Shown: positions 1 through 7,833 of the stretch, piece by piece
Layout of the letters: each line of letters starts with the position of its first letter
Numbering within the stretch: position 1 is the first letter of the stretch
Source: Lachnospiraceae bacterium
GTDB lineage: Bacteria > Bacillota > Clostridia > Lachnospirales > Lachnospiraceae
NCBI GenBank assembly: GCA_017477005.1
Contig: JAFUXY010000503.1
Location: forward strand, 1 to 17,811
DNA: 17,811 nucleotides
Reading direction: 5' to 3'
Notes under the pieces: generated by a model
The model's database searches: none
What the model was told of the DNA's origin: nothing
The model's input: the letters and a program-made list of their open reading frames with translations, nothing else
Made by a program: the position numbers and the translations under genes

Positions 1-2
1 AC

Positions 3-62
3 GAAGCGGCGTATGATGGTATCATTGTCCGATGGTATGAGAAGGAGTATATTAGAATATGA
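3..62 (+). CDS. 3' end of an upstream gene, possibly holB
   Basis: A reading frame open from the window edge encodes a 19-residue tail ending in YEKEYIRI and stops with a TGA that overlaps the ricT start codon as ATGA. Such an overlap is typical of translationally coupled genes in one operon. In many Firmicutes the gene before ricT is holB (DNA polymerase III delta' subunit), so that is the contextual guess. The visible fragment is too short to identify the protein from sequence. Confidence 0.5.
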   Translation, partial: EAAYDGIIVRWYEKEYIRI

Positions 63-1480
63 AGAAAATCGTGGGTGTACGGTTTCGGCACACAGGGAAA
101 AGCTATTATTATGATCCCGGAGATATGGAACTTTCCATTGGCACCGGCGTAATCGTTCAGTCGGGCGATGGGAAGGAATATGGAAAGGTGTCTATCCCGC
201 CGATGGAGATGGAGGAGGAAAAGCTGCCCGCTATCATAAAACAAATTTTGCGAATTGCAACCGAGGACGACAAAAGGATTGTTGCGGAAAATCGAGAAAA
301 AGAAGAGGAGGCCTTTTGGATTTGCAAAGAAAAGATCCGGGATCTGTCTCTTCCCATGAAGTTGATTCATGCGGAATATACTTTTGAACGCAACAAATTG
401 TTGTTTTATTTCACTGCGGACGGAAGAGTCGATTTCCGCGAGCTGGTGCGCGTACTGGCATCGGTTTTCCGCACACGCATCGAGCTTCGCCAAGTGGGAG
501 TACGAGATGAGACCAAATTGATGGGGGGCATTGGAATCTGTGGACGAGAACTCTGTTGTACCACTTATCTTTCCGGTTTTGTGCCCGTATCGATCAAAAT
601 GGCCAAAGAGCAAAATCTGTCTCTCAATCCTTCCAAAATTTCCGGAGTTTGTGGACGACTGATGTGCTGTTTGGCACACGAAGAAGAAGTGTACGAATAT
701 TTGAATCAGACTTTGCCAAAGAGCGGAGATTATGCGACCAATGTAGAAGGTCGTACCGGTGTCATTCGATCTGTCAATATTCTAAAACAAAGTGTATTGG
801 TGATCTTCGAGGATGGAGATACCAGAGAAATGAAGGAATATGCTGTCTCAGATGTGGGATTGACGCCGAGAAGAATGGGCGTGCCTTCTCCCGAAGAAGT
901 AGAGAAGATGCAGGCCGAGTTGGAAGAAACATTGCGTGCAAAGATGGAGGAAGAAATTGCACAGGCGATTGAGGATGGAAATGAGGTAGAGTACACTCAT
1001 TTGAAAAGGGAAGTCGATGAACTAAATGTCTTCGAGGAAGGAAGAAAACAAAATCGAGACAGCGGAAAACGTGCAGACCGGTCAAAGAATCGAAAAAATA
1101 CTCAAAACCAGAGCGTGGATGAGGAAGATAGCAGAAATAATTCGAGACATGGTCAAAGGAGCCGTTCGCAATCGCAGAATACTAATCGAAGACAACAAAG
1201 CAAGAAGCGGGACGGAGGCAGAAATCAGGAGAGCGGAAAAGGTCTTTCCAAAAAACGATCGCAGAGCGGGAAGCCGTATGGGAAAAAACAGAGCCGAACA
1301 AATGATCGAAAACCATCGCACTCGCTGAAAAGAAATTCGGAGGATGGACGTGGACGCACACAGAATCCGTCGAAACACAGTCATCGAGAAGGAAATACCG
1401 ATTCAAAAAAACGTTCGAACGTGTCGGGACATCGAAATGGAGGCTATAGTCGGGGATATCGGACGGACAGGAATTCGTAA
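59..1480 (+). CDS. ricT: RicT/YaaT family PSP1-domain protein with long basic tail
   Basis: This is the PSP1-domain protein RicT (YaaT). In Bacillus it works with RicA and RicF, carries 4Fe-4S clusters, and assists RNase Y in processing mRNAs in the cytoplasm. The family core covers roughly residues 1-275. Two cysteine motifs are visible, CGRELCC (C161, C166, C167) and VCGRLMCC (C198, C203, C204), matching the expected cluster ligands. An acidic helical stretch (about 278-330) follows, then a tail of about 140 residues very rich in K, R, S, N, Q and G. Typical family members are nearer 270-300 residues, so the 473-aa length comes from this tail. The start has a good ribosome binding site (AGAAGGAG) and overlaps the preceding stop as ATGA. 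Identification is confident; the tail's role is unknown. Confidence 0.93.
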   Translation: MKKIVGVRFRHTGKSYYYDPGDMELSIGTGVIVQSGDGKEYGKVSIPPMEMEEEKLPAIIKQILRIATEDDKRIVAENREKEEEAFWICKEKIRDLSLPMKLIHAEYTFERNKLLFYFTADGRVDFRELVRVLASVFRTRIELRQVGVRDETKLMGGIGICGRELCCTTYLSGFVPVSIKMAKEQNLSLNPSKISGVCGRLMCCLAHEEEVYEYLNQTLPKSGDYATNVEGRTGVIRSVNILKQSVLVIFEDGDTREMKEYAVSDVGLTPRRMGVPSPEEVEKMQAELEETLRAKMEEEIAQAIEDGNEVEYTHLKREVDELNVFEEGRKQNRDSGKRADRSKNRKNTQNQSVDEEDSRNNSRHGQRSRSQSQNTNRRQQSKKRDGGRNQESGKGLSKKRSQSGKPYGKKQSRTNDRKPSHSLKRNSEDGRGRTQNPSKHSHREGNTDSKKRSNVSGHRNGGYSRGYRTDRNS

Positions 1481-1568
1481 GTAGGTTAAAAGAAATGAAC
1501 AAATTCGTTTCCTATATGTAATGGAATGCGTCTCAGTGCGATTGGGAAAAAGGAAAACAGGAAAACAG

Positions 1569-2345
1569 ATGGATGGTTTATTTCCATATAATTTCTTAGA
1601 CAAGGATGAACGTCTCGATGATCTTGGAATTGCTGGTCTTTCGATTATTCAGAATACAAAGTCGTTTTGTTTTGGAATGGACGCAGTTCTTTTATCGGCT
1701 TTTGCGAAGGTACATTCTGGGGAAACCGTTGTGGATTTGTGCAGCGGAAATGGCATCCTTCCGATTCTTTTGTCTGCGAAAACCGAAGCATCTCATATTT
1801 GGAGCATAGAGCTACTGCCAAAAAGCGTGGATCTGGCGCATCGAAGTGTGGTGATGAACGGATTGGAGGACAGGATTACCATTCTTGAAGGGGATGTCAA
1901 AAAAGCGTCGGAATTGCTGGAAAACAGGCAATTTGATGTCGTGACCTGCAATCCTCCCTATATGAAGGGCGGTTTGCTGAATGAAAAGGACGATTTGAAG
2001 ATAGCAAGGCACGAAATCACTCTTGATCTTGGCAGTTTGGCAAAACAGATCGCAGTGTTGCTGCGTCCAAAGGGACGTGTCTATTTTGTGCATCGGCCGT
2101 ATCGATTGACAGAATTGTTTGTTGAAATGCATTCAGCGGGAATTGAGCCGAAAATTCTGCGGTTTGTCCATCCCTTCGCTGACAAAAAGCCAAATTTGGT
2201 ATTGGTTGAAGGGGTGAAAGGGGCAAAGCCATTTTTGGAGGTTGAGCCACCGTTGGTGGTGTACCAAAGTTTGAATGTATACACGCCAGAGGTAATGAAA
2301 ATGTATGGGTATGAGAATAATCTTTGGGTGGAAGGGCAGTTTTGA
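1569..2345 (+). CDS. trmN6: tRNA1(Val) (adenine37-N6)-methyltransferase-like (YabB/TrmN6)
   Basis: A SAM-dependent methyltransferase of the TrmN6/YabB family, expected to N6-methylate A37 of tRNA-Val. With this start the protein has 258 residues, close to the family's roughly 250. The N-terminus DERLDDLGIAGLSIIQ is typical of the family. The glycine-rich SAM loop VDLCSGNG lies near residues 55-62, the acidic motif II residue near 81, and the N6-adenine catalytic motif NPPY at 128-131. An in-frame ATG at 1521 would add 16 residues but has no ribosome binding site, whereas 1569 is preceded by AGGAA at 7-nt spacing. It follows ricT by 88 nt and precedes rsmI, matching the Bacillus yaaT-yabB-yabC order; yabA and the GIY-YIG gene are absent here. 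Confidence 0.9.
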   Translation: MDGLFPYNFLDKDERLDDLGIAGLSIIQNTKSFCFGMDAVLLSAFAKVHSGETVVDLCSGNGILPILLSAKTEASHIWSIELLPKSVDLAHRSVVMNGLEDRITILEGDVKKASELLENRQFDVVTCNPPYMKGGLLNEKDDLKIARHEITLDLGSLAKQIAVLLRPKGRVYFVHRPYRLTELFVEMHSAGIEPKILRFVHPFADKKPNLVLVEGVKGAKPFLEVEPPLVVYQSLNVYTPEVMKMYGYENNLWVEGQF

Positions 2346-2388
2346 AAAAGGAATTTCGAATCGGATGGTGGATGGTTCAAGGAATGAA

Positions 2389-3243
2389 ATGAATAGCGGG
2401 GTTCTTTATCTGGTGGCTACGCCAATTGGAAATTTGGAGGATATTACCTATCGTGCTGTACGGATCTTGCAAGAGGTGGATCTAATTTTGGCTGAGGATA
2501 CTCGCACATCCGGGAAGCTGCTTTCTCATTATGGAATCAAAACGCCAACTACTTCCTATCATGAACACAATAAATTTTCAAAGCTTCCTGTGTTGCTTTC
2601 GAAGCTGGAAGAAGGAAAATCGTTGGCGCTGATTTCAGACGCAGGCACTCCGGGAATTTCTGATCCCGGAGAAGAGTTGGTGGCTGCTTGCGTGGAAAAA
2701 GGGATTGAGGTGTATGCAATTCCTGGAGCAGTAGCAGCCATTTGCGCTCTTACATCGAGCGGGATATCTGGCAGACGATTTGCGTTCGAGGCCTTTCTTC
2801 CGAAAAAAAAGAAAAAACGGCAGCAGGTGTTGCATGAGCTCAAACAGGAAACAAGGACTATCGTTTTGTATGAAGCACCGCATCATCTGAAGGCTTTATT
2901 GGAGGAATTGATGGATGCGTTGGGAGATCGAAACATTGTATTATGCAGAGAACTCACCAAACGCTATGAAGAAAAAACAAAGACAACATTTTCTGAAGCG
3001 CTGCAAAAATATGAAACAGTGGACCCCAGAGGGGAATATGTTGTGATAATTGAAGGAAAGACAGAAAATGATGTCGAAAATAGAGATAATCGACAATGGA
3101 ACGACATTACCATTGAAGAGCAGATGGAAATATATATGAATCGTGGGTTGGAACGCGGGGAGGCTATGAAGCAGGTCGCTAAGATGCGGGGGCTTCGGAA
3201 ACGAGAGGTTTATGAGGCGTTGTTGGAGGCTAAGGAGACGTGA
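2389..3243 (+). CDS. rsmI: 16S rRNA (cytidine1402-2'-O)-methyltransferase RsmI
   Basis: RsmI 2'-O-methylates C1402 of 16S rRNA in the decoding centre, using SAM. The signature N-terminus LYLVATPIGNLEDIT is present. It is followed by AEDTRTSGKLL, SYHEHN and LISDAGTPGISDPG, all characteristic of the tetrapyrrole-methylase fold as used by RsmI. The C-terminal segment with RGLERGEAMKQVAK resembles the small helical domain of the family. The length of 284 aa is normal. Longer in-frame starts at 2305 and 2365 overlap or crowd trmN6; the ATG at 2389 has AAGGA five bases upstream and gives the usual N-terminus. It lies 43 nt after trmN6 and is probably cotranscribed with it. Confidence 0.95.
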   Translation: MNSGVLYLVATPIGNLEDITYRAVRILQEVDLILAEDTRTSGKLLSHYGIKTPTTSYHEHNKFSKLPVLLSKLEEGKSLALISDAGTPGISDPGEELVAACVEKGIEVYAIPGAVAAICALTSSGISGRRFAFEAFLPKKKKKRQQVLHELKQETRTIVLYEAPHHLKALLEELMDALGDRNIVLCRELTKRYEEKTKTTFSEALQKYETVDPRGEYVVIIEGKTENDVENRDNRQWNDITIEEQMEIYMNRGLERGEAMKQVAKMRGLRKREVYEALLEAKET

Positions 3244-3311
3244 GGAATAAAAAGGAGACCGTGAGATTTTGATTATTTTGTGATCGCAGGTTTGTACAAG
3301 GAGGGGATGCT

Positions 3312-4052
3312 ATGGACATGGAAAAAATTGCAAGGCTGCAGCAAATGGTGGATGAGTCGAAAAGGATTGTGTTTTTTGGGGGAGCGGGAGTTTCAACAGA
3401 AAGCGGCATTCCAGATTTTCGCAGTGTAGATGGATTGTATAATCAAAAATACGATTATCCGCCGGAACAAATATTGAGCCATACTTTTTTTATGAGAATG
3501 CGTTCTGAGTTTTATCGGTTCTACTATGACAAAATTTTGGTAGATGGTGTGGAGCCAAATGCAGCGCACAAGGTACTGGCCAAATTGGAAGAGATTGGGA
3601 AGTTGACCGCTATTGTCACACAAAACATTGATGGGCTGCACCAGAAAGCCGGAAGCAAGAATGTTTTGGAGGTACACGGTTCTGTTTTGTCGAATACTTG
3701 TATGTCATGCGGAAAGAAATTCGATTTGGACTACATGATGAAACAGAAAGAGGCCGGAAATCTGGAGCCTGTCTGCGACAAATGCGGTGGCGTGATCAAA
3801 CCGGACGTGGTGCTGTATGAAGAGGGATTAGATCAGGATATTTTGAGTGAGTCGGTGAGACAAATTGCATCGGCCGATATGTTGATCGTGGGAGGTACCT
3901 CATTGGTGGTTTATCCAGCGGCTGGATTGATTGATTATTATCGTGGAAACAAGCTCGTGCTGATCAATAAGTCGCAGACGGCAAAGGATAGCGGCGCAGA
4001 TCTGATCATTTCGGACAGCATTGGAAAGGTATTGTCGCAGTTGAAGTTGTGA
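3312..4052 (+). CDS. cobB: NAD-dependent protein deacylase, Sir2 family
   Basis: A class III (sirtuin) protein lysine deacylase that consumes NAD+ and releases nicotinamide and O-acyl-ADP-ribose. Visible motifs are the NAD-binding GAGVSTESGIPDFR (24-37), TQNIDGLHQKAG (103-114), the catalytic histidine in HGS (H122), and a zinc site of two CxxC pairs (C130/C133 and C155/C158). The motif VVLYEEGLD replaces the VVxFGE of textbook sirtuins, a substitution I believe is common in Firmicutes. The 246-aa length is normal. A strong AAGGAGGGG lies upstream of the start. It follows rsmI by 68 nt and has no obvious functional link to it. No intrinsic terminator with a U-tract was found after the gene. 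Confidence 0.95.
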   Translation: MDMEKIARLQQMVDESKRIVFFGGAGVSTESGIPDFRSVDGLYNQKYDYPPEQILSHTFFMRMRSEFYRFYYDKILVDGVEPNAAHKVLAKLEEIGKLTAIVTQNIDGLHQKAGSKNVLEVHGSVLSNTCMSCGKKFDLDYMMKQKEAGNLEPVCDKCGGVIKPDVVLYEEGLDQDILSESVRQIASADMLIVGGTSLVVYPAAGLIDYYRGNKLVLINKSQTAKDSGADLIISDSIGKVLSQLKL

Positions 4053-4060
4053 GAGTTTTT

Positions 4061-4145
4061 ACCTGTACGGTTGCCATCCAAAGCGATGTTTTGATGCGAT
4101 TTATCGTAGTCAAAATATCGTTTTTGGATGTGCGACAGTACAGGT
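4061..4145. repeat. 85-bp near-perfect inverted repeat (long hairpin)
   Basis: This fills the gap between two convergent genes (4053-4250). The ends are perfect 8-bp inverted repeats, ACCTGTAC (4061-4068) and GTACAGGT (4138-4145). The arms continue to match inward (CATCCAAA with TTTGGATG, TTTTGA with TCAAAA, CGAT with ATCG), with a few single-base bulges and G-U pairs, down to a small central loop. No T-tract follows the hairpin on either strand, so it is not a standard intrinsic terminator. It could be a small palindromic repeat, a MITE-like remnant, or a structured 3' end shared by both transcripts. No target-site duplication is visible. Confidence 0.75.
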
Positions 4146-4250
4146 GGAATTTCCGAAATACGGATTGTCAGTGTGTTAGCGAATTAAAATGTGTATTTAC
4201 AAGAATCTGTGCCACGAAGTAGGTCTAACAGGACACATGAAGTCGTTTAA

Positions 4251-5984
4251 CTATAGCTGCTTGTGTGTAAGGGTGTTCTCATAGCGTTTTTTGAGCATGT
4301 CTATGCGATCAGAAAATATGGCAGGCAATGTTTTGTCTGATGTAATGTAAGAAAGCAAAACCTGGGCAGGTCTTGTTTTCGTGAATCGATCATTTGTCCA
4401 GTCACAATGAGCTCCCTCTGCCAAAAGGCGGACAAACTCATAGGCGATCTTTTCTGAAGCAAAATCTCTTCGGATTTGAATAAGTTCCTGAAGAGTTGGC
4501 TGGGGAAGATTTGCATTTTGATAGAAATCTTCCTCAGACGATGGGAAGTTTTCTAATTCTTTGAACTTCTTCAAACAATAGAGCTCTTTCAAATTTTTAA
4601 TCTCAGTTGTCTGAGATGAGTTTTCGGGGAAAATCGTATTTTGTGCCTCATTGAAAAGAGGATCCAATAGTCGTTTTGTTTTTGTTTGATTCAGTGTCCG
4701 AATTTCCCGATAAAGTGGCTCGATCCTTGTTTTGTCTCGTTCTGCGGCGAGATTTTTTTGTGCTTTGAGAAGCCGATTGAAGTAAATGTGGCTTTTTTCT
4801 TTCATAATACGGCTATTGCGGATACTTTCGTATAGACGAATATAATCGGCCAGACCCGGTTCTATCTCTGCTTTCACTGGGTCGCTTGTTTTGAGATATG
4901 CGTCTATTTCTCTGTTTCGAAGCAGCAGAAAAAAGGGGGAAGAAATCAGTTTCGCTCTATTTTCGTAGGATTGCTTCAAATCCGTAAAAAAGGCCATCTT
5001 TGTTCTTGTTGAAACAGGTATTTCTCCAGATGGATCTTTTTTATTTTTTTTGTCAATTTCATCAAGCACGGAGTTGTATCCGGCTATGTCGTAAAGGATT
5101 TGATAATTCTCGGCAAAGTTTTCTACCAATTGCTCATCGTCTTTGATATTGAATTTTTCGACCCGATAAGTGTCCACGGACTTGACGAGCTCTGCAACGC
5201 CCAATATATCGGTAGAAGAATCTGATGTTTCTCTATCTATGTTTTTGCTATCTACGTTTTTGCTATCTGAGTTTTCTCTATCTGTGTTTTCTTTTTTGTC
5301 TTGTGTTTTTCCCTGTATAAATTCTTGAGAGATGTTTTCCAGGGCTTCTGATAAATGCACCTGAAAAAGACGTTTTTCCTGAGCTTCCTTGATTTTTTTT
5401 CGAAGTACCCCTGCTGAAAGTGTTTTGTCCGGAAACAAGATTTGATAGGTTTGTGCAATCAGCTTCTTCAGAATTTCGTTGTCAGTAAGCGGGATTTCAG
5501 AATTTGAGATAGCATCTACATTTTTTTCCTCGGTACTATCAATTGTCGTATTTGACTGTTGCGTCAAGAAATCTTGACGTATTTCTATAGTATTGTCCTG
5601 ATTTTTGTCTTGATCAAGTGCAGCTAGCCTAGACAGTCTTATTTTGGCTTGTTTGACTTTTGATTTTTTCTTTTTGCTGAGGAGGGTCAACGGATCCTTG
5701 AAAATCTGGCTGCAATTTTTGGAAGACACTGTGGTCTCATTGGAGATGGCACAGTCGTCAGAGGGAGTGGAAAAGTGTTTTGCAAACCATTGTTTCTCGG
5801 TAGGAATCCGATCTGTGTTTGATTTTTGCATAGATTGATGCTCCAACCATTGCTGCAAAGCCGCCGTATGGCTATCGTTTTCCTTCGCAGACTGAAGACG
5901 GCGGCGAATTTCGGTCTCTCTTATAGAGAAAGTACTATTGAAAAAGTCGATGGAGGATAGTGGTTTTGAAGGTTTATCTGACAT
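4251..5984 (-). CDS. hypothetical protein, 577 aa, helical with low-complexity segments
   Basis: I do not recognise this protein. It has no signal peptide, membrane segment or catalytic motif that I can see. Residues 1-100 are polar. A lysine-rich stretch KKKKSKVKQAK lies near 104-114. Residues 121-165 are Q/N/D/T-rich. A five-fold 5-residue repeat occupies 232-256. The C-terminal half (about 265-577) is predominantly charged and likely helical. The start ATG has GAGG seven bases upstream and lies 47 nt after the 470-aa GNAT gene, so the two are almost certainly one operon. The gene is visibly AT-rich compared with the flanking sucrose genes, which would fit acquired DNA but is not proof. It is an intact open frame, so it is probably real. 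Confidence 0.8.
   Translation of the reverse strand: MSDKPSKPLSSIDFFNSTFSIRETEIRRRLQSAKENDSHTAALQQWLEHQSMQKSNTDRIPTEKQWFAKHFSTPSDDCAISNETTVSSKNCSQIFKDPLTLLSKKKKSKVKQAKIRLSRLAALDQDKNQDNTIEIRQDFLTQQSNTTIDSTEEKNVDAISNSEIPLTDNEILKKLIAQTYQILFPDKTLSAGVLRKKIKEAQEKRLFQVHLSEALENISQEFIQGKTQDKKENTDRENSDSKNVDSKNIDRETSDSSTDILGVAELVKSVDTYRVEKFNIKDDEQLVENFAENYQILYDIAGYNSVLDEIDKKNKKDPSGEIPVSTRTKMAFFTDLKQSYENRAKLISSPFFLLLRNREIDAYLKTSDPVKAEIEPGLADYIRLYESIRNSRIMKEKSHIYFNRLLKAQKNLAAERDKTRIEPLYREIRTLNQTKTKRLLDPLFNEAQNTIFPENSSQTTEIKNLKELYCLKKFKELENFPSSEEDFYQNANLPQPTLQELIQIRRDFASEKIAYEFVRLLAEGAHCDWTNDRFTKTRPAQVLLSYITSDKTLPAIFSDRIDMLKKRYENTLTHKQL
5221..5295 (-). repeat. in-frame 15-bp tandem repeat, five copies
   Basis: Five consecutive 15-bp units start at 5221, 5236, 5251, 5266 and 5281 on the plus strand, each beginning TCT and mostly continuing as a T-rich stretch ending in CTA. 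Read on the coding (minus) strand they give the five-residue blocks ENTDR, ENSDS, KNVDS, KNIDR and ETSDS at residues 232-256 of the 577-aa protein. The period is a multiple of three, so copy-number change would keep the frame. It probably forms a flexible acidic/polar linker. Confidence 0.85.
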
Positions 5985-6031
5985 AATGTTGCCTCGTTTC
6001 TCGATGAAATTTTTGAATGATTCGCGTCTGC

Positions 6032-7444
6032 TCAGTCAAATGTAAGAATAATTCCAATATCTTTCAGCATTTCAAATCGTTTGGTACAGTGTTCCTGAAC
6101 ACGTTCTTTTAAGGAGCTATCAATACATAATCCGTGCTTATCCTGCGTGTCATCGCACGCACTTTGTGCAAGTTCTTTTCCGACAGTCCCCGGGAAAATA
6201 TTTGTATCTATTTCCTCATTTTCTGTCGGCATCGAAAGATTGTTTGGATCTTCTGATAGCTCGTAGTTGAAATGCTCTATATAGTTCGAATCCAACAGCA
6301 GCTCTTTTTTGGTCACGTAATGGAAGGCTATCCTCCACAGAGGGGAGAGTTTTGCACGCAACTCTTCGGTTTCCTCTGGAGTGAGTGTTTCCCAAAAATC
6401 GTACTTTTCCATCATACGATCCAAAGCAGTCAGGCGAAAAATCAAAGATTCCAGTGCAAAAGCGTTTTCCGCAGAAAAATGATCGTATTCAAAAGAATGA
6501 GTAAGGAAAGATTCGTCCGTGATCTTTTCAAGAATTTTTGCTTCTAATACGAACTCGACCATTTGATGAACGGCAAGAATTTTTGCCTCTTCCATTGAAA
6601 TTTGGTCTGCTTGGGTACAATCCAAACCCAAATACAGATCCGTCAGAAGGCGATTGGATCGTGGACTTTTGCGTGTCATGAATTGTGAGAGATCAAATCG
6701 TTCTAATTCCTCCAGTTCAGCAGAGGAGCCAGAAGTAGCAAAAGAAAACAGTCGATGTCGGTTTGATTGCAGCTTCGACTCTGCGTCCAAAATTCTCTGC
6801 GCGTTTTGGTGTTTGTATTCTAAAGCAATATCGGTAGGAATTCTTTGTTCTATTTCTCGTGTGTGTTCATTTGGAACTGGAAGATTCTGTGAGCATCCAT
6901 CCTCTAAAACGGAGTGGGTGGGAGTATATGTCCATGACGGAACGGATTTGTTTGAAACCGACACAATAGACATATAAAAGACAAAATTTTCTGTCTCATT
7001 TTTGGATAACTCATCAGATTTTGTTGAAATTTGTCTGCTATTATTATTCTCAAAAAGAATGTAGCGATTTTCAACGGGGTCAGGAATAAACGGAAAAAAA
7101 CCACAATGAGAGAGCAGATGGGAAAAAGTGTCCTCTGCTTCGTCTGAAAGAGAGTATGAACAAACCAATGCTGTTGTGTTGGTGTTTTTCGCCAGGCACG
7201 CAAGGAACTGAAGCAGAGTTTGTGCAGCACCCTGTTTTCGATGTGTTTCTTCTATATAAATAGAACGGATTGCTAAAATGTGATTTGGCATCACTTCTGC
7301 GGATAGTATGCCACAGGCCGTTTTTGTTTCAGCATCGACAACGCCGATAAACAAATCAGAAACCATCAGTGCCTCATCACTCACCGCTGATAAAAAATAT
7401 TCTGCTTCCGTTTCTGTGATCAGTGTTCCGAAAAAATTCTGCAC
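6032..7444 (-). CDS. GNAT-domain hypothetical protein, 470 aa
   Basis: Residues 1 to about 130 look like a GNAT N-acetyltransferase domain. The strand AIRSIYIEETHRKQGAAQTLLQFL (in two parts) holds the acetyl-CoA-binding R-K-Q-G-A-A loop at 69-74, followed by a helix, and the region ends with GFFPF...NRYILFE as many GNATs do. The remaining 340 residues are helical, acidic and unrecognised, including FRLTALDRMMEKYDFWETL and WRIAFHYVTKKELLLDSNY. The start codon is GTG with an AGGGGG site seven bases upstream; no nearby ATG fits. It is the first gene of a two-gene operon with the 577-aa protein. The substrate is unknown: a protein-modifying or small-molecule acetyltransferase fused to a partner-binding region is possible, but that is inference. 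Confidence 0.8.
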   Translation of the reverse strand: MQNFFGTLITETEAEYFLSAVSDEALMVSDLFIGVVDAETKTACGILSAEVMPNHILAIRSIYIEETHRKQGAAQTLLQFLACLAKNTNTTALVCSYSLSDEAEDTFSHLLSHCGFFPFIPDPVENRYILFENNNSRQISTKSDELSKNETENFVFYMSIVSVSNKSVPSWTYTPTHSVLEDGCSQNLPVPNEHTREIEQRIPTDIALEYKHQNAQRILDAESKLQSNRHRLFSFATSGSSAELEELERFDLSQFMTRKSPRSNRLLTDLYLGLDCTQADQISMEEAKILAVHQMVEFVLEAKILEKITDESFLTHSFEYDHFSAENAFALESLIFRLTALDRMMEKYDFWETLTPEETEELRAKLSPLWRIAFHYVTKKELLLDSNYIEHFNYELSEDPNNLSMPTENEEIDTNIFPGTVGKELAQSACDDTQDKHGLCIDSSLKERVQEHCTKRFEMLKDIGIILTFD

Positions 7445-7463
7445 GCTGATTCCCCCTGTTCTG

Positions 7464-7535
7464 TCAAAAGATCTAAGTGGATTCCGTCAAAAAGTTCTAA
7501 AATTCCATCAAAAGCTTTATGATTCCGTCAAAAAG
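7464..7535. repeat. four phased direct repeats upstream of the GNAT operon
   Basis: On the plus strand a TTCYRTCAAAA(A)G motif occurs four times, with its TCAAA core at 7464, 7487, 7508 and 7528. The spacing is 23, 21 and 20 bp, close to two DNA turns. The three best copies read ATTCCGTCAAAAAG, ATTCCATCAAAAG and ATTCCGTCAAAAAG. Related TTGTTCAAA copies lie at 7605 and 7625, also 20 bp apart. The set lies between a candidate promoter and the GTG start of the minus-strand operon, so it would be in the 5' leader. Regulator binding sites are the likely explanation. Confidence 0.75.
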
Positions 7536-7557
7536 GTCGTTCAAAACAATCCTCATT

Positions 7558-7566
7558 ACTATAGCA
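7558..7566 (-). promoter_or_regulatory. candidate extended -10 promoter for the GNAT operon
   Basis: On the minus strand TGCTATAGT fits an extended -10 element (TGn followed by a TATAAT-like box). No good -35 box is seen at 17 bp. Transcription would start near 7551, giving a leader of about 105 nt that contains the four direct repeats. Confidence 0.4.
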
Positions 7567-7647
7567 TACAATCGGATTCACTTCCATAAACTAAAAAAGA
7601 ATAATTGTTCAAAATGATTAAACTTTGTTCAAACTTCAAAATGGCAC

Positions 7648-7676
7648 TTGAAAATCAAAATCATACGTGGTAATAT
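7648..7676 (+). promoter_or_regulatory. rpsF-ssb-rpsR promoter
   Basis: TTGAAA (7648-7653) is separated by exactly 17 bp from TAATAT (7671-7676), which is preceded by a TGG extended -10 motif. The predicted start near 7683 leaves a leader of about 150 nt before rpsF. Confidence 0.7.
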
Positions 7677-7739
7677 TTGTACTCGGTATATGACAAGTGC
7701 ATTTTTGCACAGTATCTCTATTGTTAGGCAAATGAGCTA

Positions 7740-7784
7740 CAGGATTCGTTTGCCGGATATCGAAGGATATCTATGTCCTTGCTT
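7740..7784 (+). promoter_or_regulatory. possible S6:S18 autoregulatory leader structure
   Basis: The rpsF leader contains CCG (7753-7755) directly 5' of a six-bp hairpin, GATATC-GAAG-GATATC (7756-7771). The flanking AGGA (7741-7744) and TCCT (7776-7779) can close an outer stem. Many bacterial rpsF leaders carry a structure with an unpaired CCG bound by the S6:S18 complex, which represses the operon. This matches in outline but not convincingly in detail. A second hairpin (7781-7788 with 7801-7808) lies just before the ribosome binding site. Confidence 0.45.
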
Positions 7785-7833
7785 CTCCAACTGGATAAGG
7801 GGAGAGGCCGTTGAAGACCGAAAGGAGGAAAAG

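Noticed and set aside
4061..4145. Intrinsic terminator for the convergent genes
   Set aside because: Neither strand has a T-tract after the hairpin; the only T-run precedes it on the plus strand.
7464..7535. CRISPR array
   Set aside because: Repeats are about 13-14 bp, imperfect, with 7-10-bp gaps, and no cas genes are present; regulatory repeats fit better.
7648..7833. 62-residue upstream extension of rpsF
   Set aside because: S6 has a standard start at 7834 with a strong ribosome binding site; the upstream part contains the promoter and structured leader.
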